Notes: generated by a model not told the origin, from the sequence alone. A stretch of DNA of 64,000 bases from Xanthomonas sp. XNM01 (GCF_014851915.1 NZ_JACVAP010000001.1:1054001-1118000), one strand, 5' to 3'; positions 43,215 to 51,294 are shown, counted from the stretch's first letter. Numbers and translations are program-made.

Positions 43215-43568
43215 CTACACCGATGGCACCACCTCCAGCGACAGGTGCGTCGTGGTGGCAGACAGCATCAGGTCGTCCGTGCCGTGCAGGATGCGTGCGA
43301 AGACGCCTTCCTTCGGGTCGAAGAACTCGCCGAAGTCGTCGCCACCCAGCTCGGCGCGCGCCAGCTCCCACCAGTCGTCAAACGGGTCGGTATCCGGGTT
43401 GCAGCCGACGGCATAGGCCAGCAGCTTCGCGCGGCCATCGGGACGGCGTTCTCCCTTCTCGGCGAGGAAGTACACGCCCTGGTCCTTGGCGAGGACGACG
43501 CGGCATTGGTTGGCAACGGCCTCGGCCAGCACGGGGCGCAGGTCGGAGCCTTTGAATCGAAGTGACAT
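43215..43568 (-). CDS. DUF3085 family protein
   Basis: 117 residues. DUF3085 landmarks: MSLRFKGSDLRPVLAEA at the start, GVYFLAEKGERRPDGR, LLAYAVGCNPDTDPFDDWW near residue 50 and FDPKEGVFARILHG near 82. Small soluble protein of unknown function, usual in this ICE class. CAGGAGATGAACC precedes the ATG. Has its own terminator. Confidence 0.85.
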   Translation of the reverse strand: MSLRFKGSDLRPVLAEAVANQCRVVLAKDQGVYFLAEKGERRPDGRAKLLAYAVGCNPDTDPFDDWWELARAELGGDDFGEFFDPKEGVFARILHGTDDLMLSATTTHLSLEVVPSV

Positions 43569-43666
43569 GGTTCATCTCCTGAAAAAAAGGCCCTCCACCC
43601 GAACGGATGAAAGGCCTATGGGGCAAGTCGCCGGTAGGCTGCGGAGTCAGCCGTTTGCCTCGCACG

Positions 43667-44479
43667 TCATGCCGCAACCGCCTGGCGGCGCCGCGGAGCC
43701 TTGGCGTCGATCACGCTCACGTCGATCAGGCGCCAGCGCCCGTCGTCGATGAGCCGATCCAGCACTTCACCGAGCATGTCGAAATACACCTCGTCGTGCC
43801 GATCGATCAGCTCGCCGTCGCGGCGCAGCTCGACCACGTAGGTGTCGCCGCCGCGGTCGTAGAGGATCGTCACCTGGCCCTCGAACTTCGCGGTCGAAAC
43901 CGAGAAGCTGATCGCTGGGGGTGTCTCGATGATCTTGGACGGCTTCGGATCGACCCAGGTGAAGTCGCGGGCACCCGCATCGACCAGCATGTGGGTGATG
44001 CGCCGGAACCCGTCGGGAGCCGGCATTTCCTCCAACTGCTGGATGAGCTGCCCCAGTTCCATGCACTGCGGCTCGGGGATGGGCAGCTTGGCAGGCGCGG
44101 AGCCGAGGACGTGCCTGGTGATGGTGTAGGGAACACCGTCCGCGGTCTTCTCGGTGATCACTTCCGGGGTGTCCGCACGCAGGCCGTCGAAGCGGCGGCG
44201 GGCATACGGTTGGACATGCACCTTGGCACCTTCGCTGGGAACGGTGGTCACCAGGTTGGGATCGAGCACCGCGAACTCGCTGGGCTTGAGCTTGACGACG
44301 ATGGCGTCGTCGTTGGCCGCGACCACCTTGCCGTCGAAAGGCTTGGGATCGATAGCGAAACCCAGCGCCGAGGACTGAGGCTGATCATCGAACACGCGGT
44401 ACTTGAACGACCGCACGTTGCGGGGCACATGGCCTGCGACGAGCGAAGGCATCAAGGATTTGATGAGGGAACGGTCCAT
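43667..44479 (-). CDS. Hypothetical ICE protein (270 aa)
   Basis: 270 residues. N-terminal segment MDRSLIKSLMPSLVAGHVPR, a beta-rich first half (VVAANDDAIVVKLKPSEFAV) and a second half with KFEGQVTILYDRGGDTYVVE and VYFDMLGEVLDRLIDDGRWR. The C-terminus is basic (APRRRQAVAA). No family recognised. Strong AAGGAGATTCCC start. Its leader combines a 14-bp hairpin and the three-hairpin element, so it is probably regulated like the STY4534 gene. Confidence 0.72.
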   Translation of the reverse strand: MDRSLIKSLMPSLVAGHVPRNVRSFKYRVFDDQPQSSALGFAIDPKPFDGKVVAANDDAIVVKLKPSEFAVLDPNLVTTVPSEGAKVHVQPYARRRFDGLRADTPEVITEKTADGVPYTITRHVLGSAPAKLPIPEPQCMELGQLIQQLEEMPAPDGFRRITHMLVDAGARDFTWVDPKPSKIIETPPAISFSVSTAKFEGQVTILYDRGGDTYVVELRRDGELIDRHDEVYFDMLGEVLDRLIDDGRWRLIDVSVIDAKAPRRRQAVAA

Positions 44480-44510
44480 GGGAATCTCCTTGGGAAGAAC
44501 AAGGGACTCC

Positions 44511-44546
44511 CCATCCACAAGGGAGAGGTCCCTTGTGGGTGGATGG
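44511..44546 (-). promoter_or_regulatory. Leader hairpin of the 270-aa gene
   Basis: CCATCCACAAGGGA-GAGG-TCCCTTGTGG-G-TGGATGG, a 14-bp stem with one bulge, 32-67 bases before the ATG. Sits between the ribosome site and the three-hairpin element copy D. Confidence 0.65.
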
Positions 44547-44576
44547 ACGCGGGGCGTCCGTAGGAAGAAACGACCA

Positions 44577-44650
44577 GCACGGTTTCCCGTGCTTGCAGCC
44601 TCGAAGGTCTCGGCTGCCTGGGCATGTGTCGGCGACGCCGACGAACATGG
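44577..44650 (-). ncRNA. Three-hairpin leader element, copy D
   Basis: Stems GCACGG-TTTC-CCGTGC (44577-44592), GCAGCC/GGCTGC (44595-44617) and GTCGGC-GAC-GCCGAC within CATGT/ACATG (44623-44649). The third stem has GTCGGC/GCCGAC where copy A has GCTGAC/GTCAGC, a paired change. The remaining gap to 44867 holds no gene. Confidence 0.65.
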
Positions 44651-44867
44651 CGGCAAGGATGGCCCTGAATCTGCTGGTCCGCTCGCGGGAAACGGCATTG
44701 CCTCGCGCCCGCATTCCTGCGCTAAGGAAAGAAAATTGGGCGCCGTGCCCGACGCTAAGTGCGCCGGAGGCAAAAGGTGTCAGGACCTAGCGCGATGGCT
44801 GGCCTTGGGACTGGGCGCGAGCACTGCGAGGACCGCAAATCCGCGCGGTCAGCGGTCAGTCGGAGTG

Positions 44868-45179
44868 TCAGTCTGTTTGCGAGGGACGCTCTGGTCGCTC
44901 GTTCATCGACAAGGACCTGGCGCCATACCCCATCAGCACCAACAGCCCTATTACGAGAAAACCTACGCCGGTCACGATGCCCAACAGTCCGGGCCAAACC
45001 CCAAAGTAGCGCCGAAAATCGAGAAACAAGAGGATGGTCTCCGGCGAGACTACCGCCGGTAGTGGCTCGAAGCCAATGAAGTCGCGCGCACCGAATGCCG
45101 CGACGACAGCTCCGAGCAGCACCATGAAGCAACCGACGTATCGTCGGCCCGCCTCGTGCTCGTCTTCCTTGGGATTCAT
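44868..45179 (-). CDS. Small hypothetical membrane protein
   Basis: 103 residues with two hydrophobic helices (VGCFMVLLGAVVAAFGARDF; WPGLLGIVTGVGFLVIGLLV) and polar ends. The upstream region has no clear Shine-Dalgarno sequence. No homology recognised. Unlike the surrounding genes it lacks a hairpin leader, so it may be a newcomer. It lies at the left border of the third cargo block. Confidence 0.55.
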   Translation of the reverse strand: MNPKEDEHEAGRRYVGCFMVLLGAVVAAFGARDFIGFEPLPAVVSPETILLFLDFRRYFGVWPGLLGIVTGVGFLVIGLLVLMGYGARSLSMNERPERPSQTD

Positions 45180-45258
45180 GGCGGTGATTGTGCGCCTACT
45201 TCGCCATAACGTGAAGGCGCAGCTCTCCGTCCAGCGGCTTCTGCCCCGCAAAGAGCCA

Positions 45259-45363
45259 AGAAAAAGCCCCTCGAAAGGGGCAGGTTGGGTCAGGCTTCGT
45301 ACACGAAGTAGTGCTCACGGTGACCCGGGAAGAACACATGCTCATCCACGTGTCGCCGTTGGT
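45259..45363. repeat. Left copy of ~105-bp direct repeat flanking cargo block 3
   Basis: About 90% identical to 48339-48440. Contains a terminator hairpin GCCCC-T-CGAA-A-GGGGC (45266-45281) and the last codons of the 92-aa gene (EHYFVYEA, stop 45290-45292). A 2-bp insertion near 45343 breaks the frame and the rest of the gene is missing. So it is a degenerated gene end, not an independent gene. Confidence 0.8.
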
Positions 45364-45552
45364 TCAGCGTGCCCAAGGCGAGGACGGCCCTGACCTGTCT
45401 CAACGTATCGAATGGCGAGGCGCGACGGGGCGCCGCCTGCGTTCGCGCGTGGCGCTACGCCGCTGGTGCGGGGGGCATCGGGCGCGTATGGCGACACGGC
45501 GTCCGGTTCCCATGGCTTCACAGCAGCCGCGGCGTCTTGGACGGGAACATGC

Positions 45553-46341
45553 TCACTTTCCCGCCGTGGCCGCGAGCTGCTGCTCCAGCGCCGTGCTGGC
45601 GCGACGCGCCATGTCGGCGTCCACGCGCGCCGCCAGCACCTGGGTAAGCTGGCGCAACTGAGCTGCCGTCAGGCCTACGTTCATGCTGATGCGCATGTGT
45701 GCCTGCAGTTGCGATTCGGCGCCGGGCAGCGCCGACAGCATGCCCACGGTGGCCAACTCGCGGCTTTGCCAGTCGAGGTTGTCTCGCTCGAAGATGTCGC
45801 CGAACAGGTGGGTGCGCAGGTATTCATTCGCCGCTGGTGCGAAGTCGAACAGCGGCCCCTCGACAGGTCCGCCCGAGAGCTTGGTTTGGTTTGCCGTGCC
45901 GGCGGCCAGCAGCGCGTCGCCCTTCGGAATGGGACGGCTGGGCGGGCTGCCGGGCGCGTCCTGGATACCGCGCTGCTTGCGCGCGTCGAGCACCTTCATC
46001 AGCTCGCCCAGCGCATTGAGACTGCGCGGAAAGCCCGCGTAGGCGTAGAGCTGCACCAGAATTTCACGGGCGTCGCTGATCGTCATGCCGGCGTCCAGCC
46101 CCTGGTTCAGGGCCGCATTGAGCCTGGCTATGTCGCCTGCGGCGGCGAAGGCCGCGATAGGCACGATGGCCTGCTGGCGCGCGGTAAGGGTTGCGGCCGC
46201 GCTGGCTTGGGTCGGGGTCATTGGTTGCGTCTCCTGCGCGTGCGCAACAGTGGCTCCGGCCGTCGCCATCGTCAGAGCGACAGCGAGTGCGGCGGCGCAG
46301 CGGTGCGCGCGGTGTCGCTTAGCGGGCGTTGTATTGCTCAT
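45553..46341 (-). CDS. Exported carboxymuconolactone decarboxylase family protein
   Basis: 262 residues: signal peptide (CAAALAVALTMATAGATVAHA) and two CMD repeats, DIARLNAALNQGLDAGMTIS near residue 70 and QSRELATVGMLSALPGAESQ near 190. No CxxC. Periplasmic CMD proteins of this type often accompany cupins and alcohol/aldehyde dehydrogenases in LysR-controlled clusters. The ATG at 46339-46341 lies within the cupin gene end (23-bp overlap). Third CMD protein of the window. Confidence 0.87.
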   Translation of the reverse strand: MSNTTPAKRHRAHRCAAALAVALTMATAGATVAHAQETQPMTPTQASAAATLTARQQAIVPIAAFAAAGDIARLNAALNQGLDAGMTISDAREILVQLYAYAGFPRSLNALGELMKVLDARKQRGIQDAPGSPPSRPIPKGDALLAAGTANQTKLSGGPVEGPLFDFAPAANEYLRTHLFGDIFERDNLDWQSRELATVGMLSALPGAESQLQAHMRISMNVGLTAAQLRQLTQVLAARVDADMARRASTALEQQLAATAGK

Positions 46342-46804
46342 CGGTGACTTTCTCCATCCATGTGACGTTCTTGCCATCCATCGTGCCGGTCACGGCCAGG
46401 TGCGTCATCGCCGTGCCGGGAGCCGCGCCATGCCAGTGCATGACACCTGGGGGGCACCAGACCACATCGCCGGGGCGGATGATCTGCACGGGCTTGCCCC
46501 ATTCCTGGGTCAGCCCGACGCCGGAGGTCACAACCAGGCGCTGTCCCGCGGGATGGGTGTGCCAGGCGGAACGCGCGCCAGGCTCGAAGGTCACCAGGCC
46601 GCCAGAGGCATTGATGTTCTTGTCGGCCGGCCAGACGGGATCGACCCGTACCCGGCCGGTGAAGAACTCGGCCGGCCCGGCGGCCGAGGCCTGTTCTCCC
46701 GCGCGCGTGATCTGCTGCGCGCTGCCGGGCCGAGGTTCAGCGGCCAAGGTCAGGCCGGTGTGCAAGAAAGCCGCACACAAGGCGATGTTGAGAAGAGAGC
46801 GCAT
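46319..46804 (-). CDS. Exported cupin-domain protein
   Basis: 161 residues: short signal peptide (LLNIALCAAFLHTGLTLAAE) and one cupin barrel. Metal motif 1 is WHTHPAGQRLVVTSGVG near residue 82; motif 2 is PGDVVWCPPGVMHWHGA near 110, giving the His-His-(Glu/Gln)-His pattern. It closely resembles the cytosolic cupin next to it. Ligand unknown. Overlaps the CMD gene and lies 32 bp after the second cupin gene; probably one transcript. Confidence 0.88.
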   Translation of the reverse strand: MRSLLNIALCAAFLHTGLTLAAEPRPGSAQQITRAGEQASAAGPAEFFTGRVRVDPVWPADKNINASGGLVTFEPGARSAWHTHPAGQRLVVTSGVGLTQEWGKPVQIIRPGDVVWCPPGVMHWHGAAPGTAMTHLAVTGTMDGKNVTWMEKVTDEQYNAR

Positions 46805-46836
46805 GGGGGGCCTTCCTGGTGGTGTGCGGGGTCGGT

Positions 46837-47247
46837 TTAGCCGCGCGGCGACCCGGCGAAGTATTGCTCGTCGGAGACGTGCTCCATCCACTCGACATTC
46901 TTGCCATCGAGCGCTTCCTGGATCGCGATATGGGTCATGGCCGTGGTCGGCGAAGCGCCGTGCCAGTGCCGGTGGCCCGGCGGGCACCAGATGACGTCGC
47001 CAGCGCGGATTTCGACGATCGGCTCGCCTTCGCACTGCGTCCAGCCGCAGCCCGCGGTGACGATCAGCGTCTGTCCCAGCGGGTGCGTGTGCCAGGCCGT
47101 GCGCGCGCCCGGCTCGAAGGTAACGGCGGCGCAGGACACGCGGGCCGGCGCAGGTGGCGCGTTCAGCGGATCGATTCGGACCGTACCGGTGAACCACTCG
47201 GCGGGTCCTTTGACGGAAGGCTGAGATCCAGCGCGTTTGAGTTCCAT
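46837..47247 (-). CDS. Cupin-domain protein
   Basis: 136 residues, single cupin without signal peptide. Motif 1 [20 protein letters not shown] near residue 51, motif 2 [17 protein letters not shown] near 81, and a shared end [11 protein letters not shown] paralogue of the exported cupin downstream. AAAGGAACC precedes ATG 47245-47247. First gene of the cupin-cupin-CMD operon, divergent from the LysR gene with a 179-bp gap. Confidence 0.9.
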   Translation of the reverse strand: MELKRAGSQPSVKGPAEWFTGTVRIDPLNAPPAPARVSCAAVTFEPGARTAWHTHPLGQTLIVTAGCGWTQCEGEPIVEIRAGDVIWCPPGHRHWHGASPTTAMTHIAIQEALDGKNVEWMEHVSDEQYFAGSPRG

Positions 47248-47409
47248 GGCGGTTCCTTTCAGAGATGGGGCTGGACTGCGAGCAGCCGAGGAGCCGAGGA
47301 GCCAATGCCGAAATACCCGAGAACGGGCAAGAACAGCAGGCATGTCGTTCATACGAAACTTTATGGCGTTCGTCATTGGCTGAGAAGATCGTAAAATCGA
47401 CATACTCTA

Positions 47410-47424
47410 GTGAATAAGATTCAC
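47410..47424. promoter_or_regulatory. Perfect palindrome overlapping the LysR translation start
   Basis: GTGAAT-AAG-ATTCAC ends 2 bases before the LysR ATG and occupies the place of a ribosome site. It may be an autoregulatory operator or part of a very short leader. No Shine-Dalgarno sequence is visible for this gene. Confidence 0.5.
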
Positions 47425-47426
47425 CA

Positions 47427-48317
47427 ATGCCCAAGGAAAACCTCAACGACCTGCAAGCCTTCGTGGCGGTGGCCCGCGCACGCAGCTTCACCCGCGCTGC
47501 GGCGCAACTGGGGCTGTCGCGCTCGGCATTGAGCCACGCGATGCTGGCGCTGGAAGCGCGCCTGGGCGTGCGGCTGCTCACCCGCACCACCCGCAGCGTG
47601 TCCACCACGGAAGCTGGGGCCAGGTTGCTGGACGCGGTGGCGCCCCGCCTGGACGAGATCGAACTCGAACTGGGGTCGCTCAGCGCCTCGCGCGACAAGC
47701 CCGCCGGCACGGTGCGCATCACCGCGCACGACCATGCCATCTCCACCGTCCTCTGGCCCCGCTTGCTGCCGCTGCTGCGGGACTACCCCGACGTCCACCT
47801 CGAATTCAGCGTGGACTATGCGTTCACCGACATTGCGGCGCATCGCTTCGATGCCGGCGTGCGCATAGGGGATCGCGTGGACAAGGACATGATTGCCGTG
47901 CGTATCGCCCCCGACCTGCGCATGGCCGTGGCGGCGTCGCCGGAGTACTTGGCCGACAGGCCGCATCCTTGCACGCCCCATGATCTGACCGAACACCGCT
48001 GCATCAACCTGCGCCTGCCCACGCATGGCGGCCTGTATGCCTGGGACTTCGAGAAGGATGGCAAGGCGGTCAACGTGCGAGTAGGCGGCCAGACCACCTT
48101 CAACAATACCTTCCTGATGCTCCAGGCGGCGCTGGACGGGATGGGCTTCGCCTTCGTACCGCTGGACACCATGCAAGCCCATATCGAGGCGGGCCGGCTG
48201 GTGCCGGTGCTGCAGGACTGGTGGCCGACCTTTCCCGGCTACCACCTGTACTACGCGAACCGCCGACAGATCGCGCCAGCGCTGTCCTTGGTGATAGAGG
48301 CGTTGCGGTGGCGCTGA
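47427..48317 (+). CDS. LysR-family transcriptional regulator
   Basis: 296 residues. N-terminal helix-turn-helix (ARSFTRAAAQLGLSRSALSH, about residues 16-35, then LLTRTTRSVSTTEAG) and a substrate-binding-like effector domain. Divergent from the cupin-cupin-CMD operon, which it probably controls. Ends 22 bp before the right direct repeat. Same family as, but not a close copy of, the regulator at 1096-2052. Confidence 0.92.
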   Translation: MPKENLNDLQAFVAVARARSFTRAAAQLGLSRSALSHAMLALEARLGVRLLTRTTRSVSTTEAGARLLDAVAPRLDEIELELGSLSASRDKPAGTVRITAHDHAISTVLWPRLLPLLRDYPDVHLEFSVDYAFTDIAAHRFDAGVRIGDRVDKDMIAVRIAPDLRMAVAASPEYLADRPHPCTPHDLTEHRCINLRLPTHGGLYAWDFEKDGKAVNVRVGGQTTFNNTFLMLQAALDGMGFAFVPLDTMQAHIEAGRLVPVLQDWWPTFPGYHLYYANRRQIAPALSLVIEALRWR

Positions 48318-48338
48318 AACGACGCCTTCGACGTGGGC

Positions 48339-48440
48339 AAAGAAAAGCCCCTCGAAAGGGGCTGGTTGGGTCAGGCTTCGTACACGAAGTAGTGCTCGCG
48401 CTGACGCGGGAAGAACACATGCTTCCACGTGTCGCCGCTG
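48339..48440. repeat. Right copy of ~105-bp direct repeat; contains terminator
   Basis: Counterpart of 45259-45363. Contains the terminator of the intact 92-aa gene: minus strand GCCCCT-TTCG-AGGGGC then TTTTCTTT (48342-48362), and the gene's last 23 codons. Confidence 0.8.
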
Positions 48441-48649
48441 GTGTTGCCACCGTCGAAGACGACCATCTCGTAGTCGTCAATGTCGGTGTCCACCAAGTCG
48501 GCGCCGGCGATATGGCGCATGTGCAGCGTGCCGTGCGTGCGCTCGAATACCAGGATCTGGCCGATGGCGTCTTCCTGGCTCATGGCGTTGACGCAGGCTC
48601 CGAGCTGGTGCTCGAAGTCCGGTGCGCGCGAAATGAGGTTGGGGAACAT
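48371..48649 (-). CDS. Hypothetical ICE protein (92 aa)
   Basis: 92 residues, soluble. Segments: SQEDAIGQILVFERTHGTLH near residue 24, then DTDIDDYEMVVFDGGNTSGD and a conserved end HVFFPRQREHYFVYEA. GGAGCAACCTC precedes the ATG. A degenerate copy of its 3' end stands at 45290. It belongs to the ICE backbone on the right of cargo block 3. Function unknown. Confidence 0.75.
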   Translation of the reverse strand: MFPNLISRAPDFEHQLGACVNAMSQEDAIGQILVFERTHGTLHMRHIAGADLVDTDIDDYEMVVFDGGNTSGDTWKHVFFPRQREHYFVYEA

Positions 48650-48672
48650 GAGGTTGCTCCTATGAAAATGGA

Positions 48673-48704
48673 CCAGCCCGACTCCTGGAGAGGAGACGGG
48701 CTGG
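48673..48704 (-). promoter_or_regulatory. Leader hairpin of the 92-aa gene
   Basis: CCAGCCCGACTCCT-GGAG-AGGAGACGGGCTGG, a 14-bp stem with one mismatch, 24-55 bases before the ATG. Among the strongest hairpins of the leader series. Confidence 0.65.
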
Positions 48705-48745
48705 CATGACAGGACAAAGAGGAAGACTGGCGTGTCGCGCGGCTG

Positions 48746-49483
48746 CTAGGGCCCGGCCAGCGGCAGGCCCAGCAGCGCGGGTGCGTCGGCATCGAGGATG
48801 AGGATGCGTACATCGGCCTGGCCAGCCAGTTCAAGGATGTTCGCCAGGTCGTCCGGCATGCCCTTGTTCTGGTGCTCCTGTCGAAGCTGCTCGGCGGTGA
48901 TGCCCTCGGCGTGCTCCAGGTTCTTGTCCGTCCAGGGGGTGGAGATCAGCTTGACGCCGATCGCCGGGCTGTACGGCACACGGAAGGCGATGAACAGCAT
49001 GGCCTCCGGCGTGGCGAGGTCCGCCAAGTTGGCGAGGTAGTGCCAGGTATCGACCGTGATGTGCTCACGGCTGATCTCCCAGCACCGGCTGTAGTAGCCG
49101 GTCTCGAAACTCAGGCGCTGCACCACTTCCCGCGCGGCCTCGGCCGAATAGGCGTCACCGACGTGGACTGGGCGGCCGTCGAAGTCCTCGCCATGGATGG
49201 CATAGACCACAGCACCGATCACACCTTCGCCGCTGACGCCTTCACCGGCATCGCATTCGGCTAGTACCTCGGCGTTCACGGCTTCGCGGCCATCGCTGAC
49301 CACGGCGAAATCGTTGGCGACGATGCAGGACGATGAAACCAGTTCCTCGTCGGAGAGGTGTTGCTGGCTCGCGTGGATGTTGCGCCAGACATGCGGGCTT
49401 CCGTCCTCGTAGCTGATGCACAGCGTGCGGACGATTTTCAGATTCCAGTAGCCACGGAGAAAGGGATTGGGTTTCTGGGACAT
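48746..49483 (-). CDS. Hypothetical ICE protein (245 aa)
   Basis: 245 residues. N-terminal NPFLRGYWNLKIVRTLCISY then a central VVYAIHGEDFDGRPVHVGDA and TWHYLANLADLATPEAMLFI, with a C-terminal helix-rich part EGITAEQLRQEHQNKGMPDD. Acidic, no membrane segment. Ribosome site GGAGAG before ATG 49483. Family not firmly recognised; similar proteins occur in ICE accessory regions. Confidence 0.72.
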   Translation of the reverse strand: MSQKPNPFLRGYWNLKIVRTLCISYEDGSPHVWRNIHASQQHLSDEELVSSSCIVANDFAVVSDGREAVNAEVLAECDAGEGVSGEGVIGAVVYAIHGEDFDGRPVHVGDAYSAEAAREVVQRLSFETGYYSRCWEISREHITVDTWHYLANLADLATPEAMLFIAFRVPYSPAIGVKLISTPWTDKNLEHAEGITAEQLRQEHQNKGMPDDLANILELAGQADVRILILDADAPALLGLPLAGP

Positions 49484-49510
49484 GGGAACTCTCCAGATTG
49501 AATAATGGAG

Positions 49511-49534
49511 CCAATTCCCCCCACCGGGAATTGG
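49511..49534 (-). promoter_or_regulatory. Leader hairpin of the 245-aa gene
   Basis: CCAATTCCC-CCCACC-GGGAATTGG, a perfect 9-bp stem 28-51 bases before the ATG. An alternative pairing uses ACCGGG/CCCGGT just beside it, so two mutually exclusive folds are possible. Confidence 0.6.
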
Positions 49535-49562
49535 ACCCGGTGGGTTGAAAATGGAAAATGCG

Positions 49563-50249
49563 TCAGGCGGCGCTGATCGTTGGCATCTGGGCCAGTCGTT
49601 CGGCAACGCGATGGTGCACATTCAGGCGGAACTGCTCGTCGTTGATGCCTGCGAGCAGGTTGGCGGCTTCGAGCGCGATCAATGCCGAGGCCTCTTCGAT
49701 GTCGGCGGCCAGAATGGTCTTGCGCAGTTGGTCGCCGAGTTGGAGCGCCTGCGAGGACGTTCTGAAGACCTGAACCTCGCGGCTCAGGTAGCAGCCGTTG
49801 CCGCCGAACTCGAACAGCCTCGGCTTGCTGCAGTACCAGCAGCCCTCGAACTGGATGGCGGTCAGGCAATGGCCGTCATCGAAGCAGGAGGCGATCAGAA
49901 GCAAGGCGTCCAGGTCGGCGCTGCCCTCGAACTTGTGATGTTCGATCAGGTTTTCCAGCTCCCCGTCCTGCTCGGCACCGAAGTGCGCGGCCAGCCGTTC
50001 GAGCAGAGGTGGAATCGACAACTCTTCGTCGTCGGGCATGGGGATGCCGAGTTGTGTGGCCAGGCCTTCCAGGCCGTCCAGCACGTCCGTCCAGCGCGGA
50101 TCATTGGTCTCGGCGATCTGAGCGATGTAGGCCTGCCCGTTGCCGGGATGGCCTTCGTCCAGCGCGAAGGCGCCGAACAGCGCCTTGATGACGGGGGTTA
50201 CATGCTCCAGCACGAGAACGCCCGTGCCTTCGTAGTAGTTGTTCGCCAT
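49563..50249 (-). CDS. Hypothetical ICE protein (228 aa)
   Basis: 228 residues. Begins MANNYYEGTGVLVLEHVTPV; a central FEGSADLDALLLIASCFDDG, a Cys-containing GCWYCSKPRLFEFGGNGCYL and a helical end follow. Mostly acidic, soluble. AAAGGAGCCACC gives a clear start at 50249. Function unknown; homologous proteins beginning with the same motif are typical of this ICE class. Confidence 0.74.
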   Translation of the reverse strand: MANNYYEGTGVLVLEHVTPVIKALFGAFALDEGHPGNGQAYIAQIAETNDPRWTDVLDGLEGLATQLGIPMPDDEELSIPPLLERLAAHFGAEQDGELENLIEHHKFEGSADLDALLLIASCFDDGHCLTAIQFEGCWYCSKPRLFEFGGNGCYLSREVQVFRTSSQALQLGDQLRKTILAADIEEASALIALEAANLLAGINDEQFRLNVHHRVAERLAQMPTISAA

Positions 50250-50392
50250 GGTGGCTCCTTTCGAGAAAGCGGAGCCAGCCCATGCGGACATTGGCATCCG
50301 CAGGGTGATGGAGAAGAAATTGAGGGACATGGCCTTGTGGGCGCATGTCCCTCTAGGGGGGAACGAAAAACAGTGGTGTGCCGGAGACCGGC

Positions 50393-50785
50393 TCACCAAC
50401 CGTTGTAGTTCACGAGCAGGTCGGCGATGACTTTGCGGCGTTGCAGGTCGAGACCGTCGAAGTCCGACAGCCCGTGGAAGTGGCAGCGCTTGAGCATGGC
50501 ACCGCCCTCACGCGCGTTGTAGAAGCTGACCATGGCGGACAGGAACATGCGTTCGCCGCTGCTCAGGACGCCGAGGGCGTCGTTGAGCCGCAGCATGTTG
50601 GGACGCAGATCCCACTTGCTCTTGGCCTGGTTCAGACCTACACGGGTGCCGTCGCCGAACCACTCGGGGCCAGCAATCTCGACGCCGCGCTTCCATGCCT
50701 CGAAAAAGGCTTGGGGCGCGGCGGCGAAATGCTGTTCTTCCCGCATGATCTGATCGACGACTTCCCGCGGCAGTAGCTGATTCAT
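50393..50785 (-). CDS. Hypothetical ICE protein (130 aa)
   Basis: 130 residues, helical. Recognisable segments: REVVDQIMREEQHFAAAPQA, LRPNMLRLNDALGVLSSGER and MVSFYNAREGGAMLKRCHFH. No known domain recognised. GGAGGAATCACGTC precedes ATG 50785. It follows the 70-aa gene by 22 bp and probably shares its transcript, which would explain why it has no hairpin leader of its own. Confidence 0.74.
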   Translation of the reverse strand: MNQLLPREVVDQIMREEQHFAAAPQAFFEAWKRGVEIAGPEWFGDGTRVGLNQAKSKWDLRPNMLRLNDALGVLSSGERMFLSAMVSFYNAREGGAMLKRCHFHGLSDFDGLDLQRRKVIADLLVNYNGW

Positions 50786-50807
50786 GACGTGATTCCTCCA
50801 GTTTGGA

Positions 50808-51020
50808 TCAAGGAACGGCGAGCTGGGACCAGCCGCCTCTTTCGAGGGCACGTTCAGCCGCGGCATAGCTGCGGAAGTACTCGCGGGATTCCCGCGAAAC
50901 GGGGCCTTCGGTATCGCGCGTGCCGATGTAGTGGCCGGCGGCGCTTTGCAGGACTTCGAGCGGCAGGAACTTGCCGCAGTAGGTCGAGGCCAATTGGCCG
51001 AAAGAGGCTTGCTGGGACAT
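50808..51020 (-). CDS. Small hypothetical ICE protein (70 aa)
   Basis: 70 residues: SFGQLASTYCGKFLPLEVLQ, then AAGHYIGTRDTEGPVSRESR and a tyrosine/arginine-rich end. AAGGAGCCCGTCC defines ATG 51018-51020. The GT-x-DxxGPVSRES tract is the most distinctive part. Preceded by the three-hairpin element copy B. Function unknown. Confidence 0.72.
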   Translation of the reverse strand: MSQQASFGQLASTYCGKFLPLEVLQSAAGHYIGTRDTEGPVSRESREYFRSYAAAERALERGGWSQLAVP

Positions 51021-51150
51021 GGACGGGCTCCTTGGAAAAGCGGGGCCTCGTCCCTCACGGGATGGCAGCTCCCGCACGCGGTTGATAAAAGGCATCGACG
51101 TCACGAGGACGCGCGTCCGCGGAATTGATGCGATGCGGACTGGTGGGCAA

Positions 51151-51218
51151 CGCGGGAGAGACCCGCGGCAGCCTGGAACCCTGGCTGCTGGCATGTGCTG
51201 ACGAATCAGCGAACATGC
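51151..51218 (-). ncRNA. Three-hairpin leader element, copy B
   Basis: Stems CGCGGG/CCCGCG (51151-51167), GCAGCC/GGCTGC (51168-51188) and GCTGA-CGAA-TCAGC within GCATGT/ACATGC (51191-51218). Located 130-200 bases before the 70-aa gene. The closest copies in sequence are C (stem 1) and A (stem 3). Confidence 0.65.
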
Positions 51219-51294
51219 GGGCAGCTTCGTGCTCGGGCCGCGCCGCGTCAGTTGGATATCGGCATCCGGCCCAGCCCCGATTGATGCGCGCATA

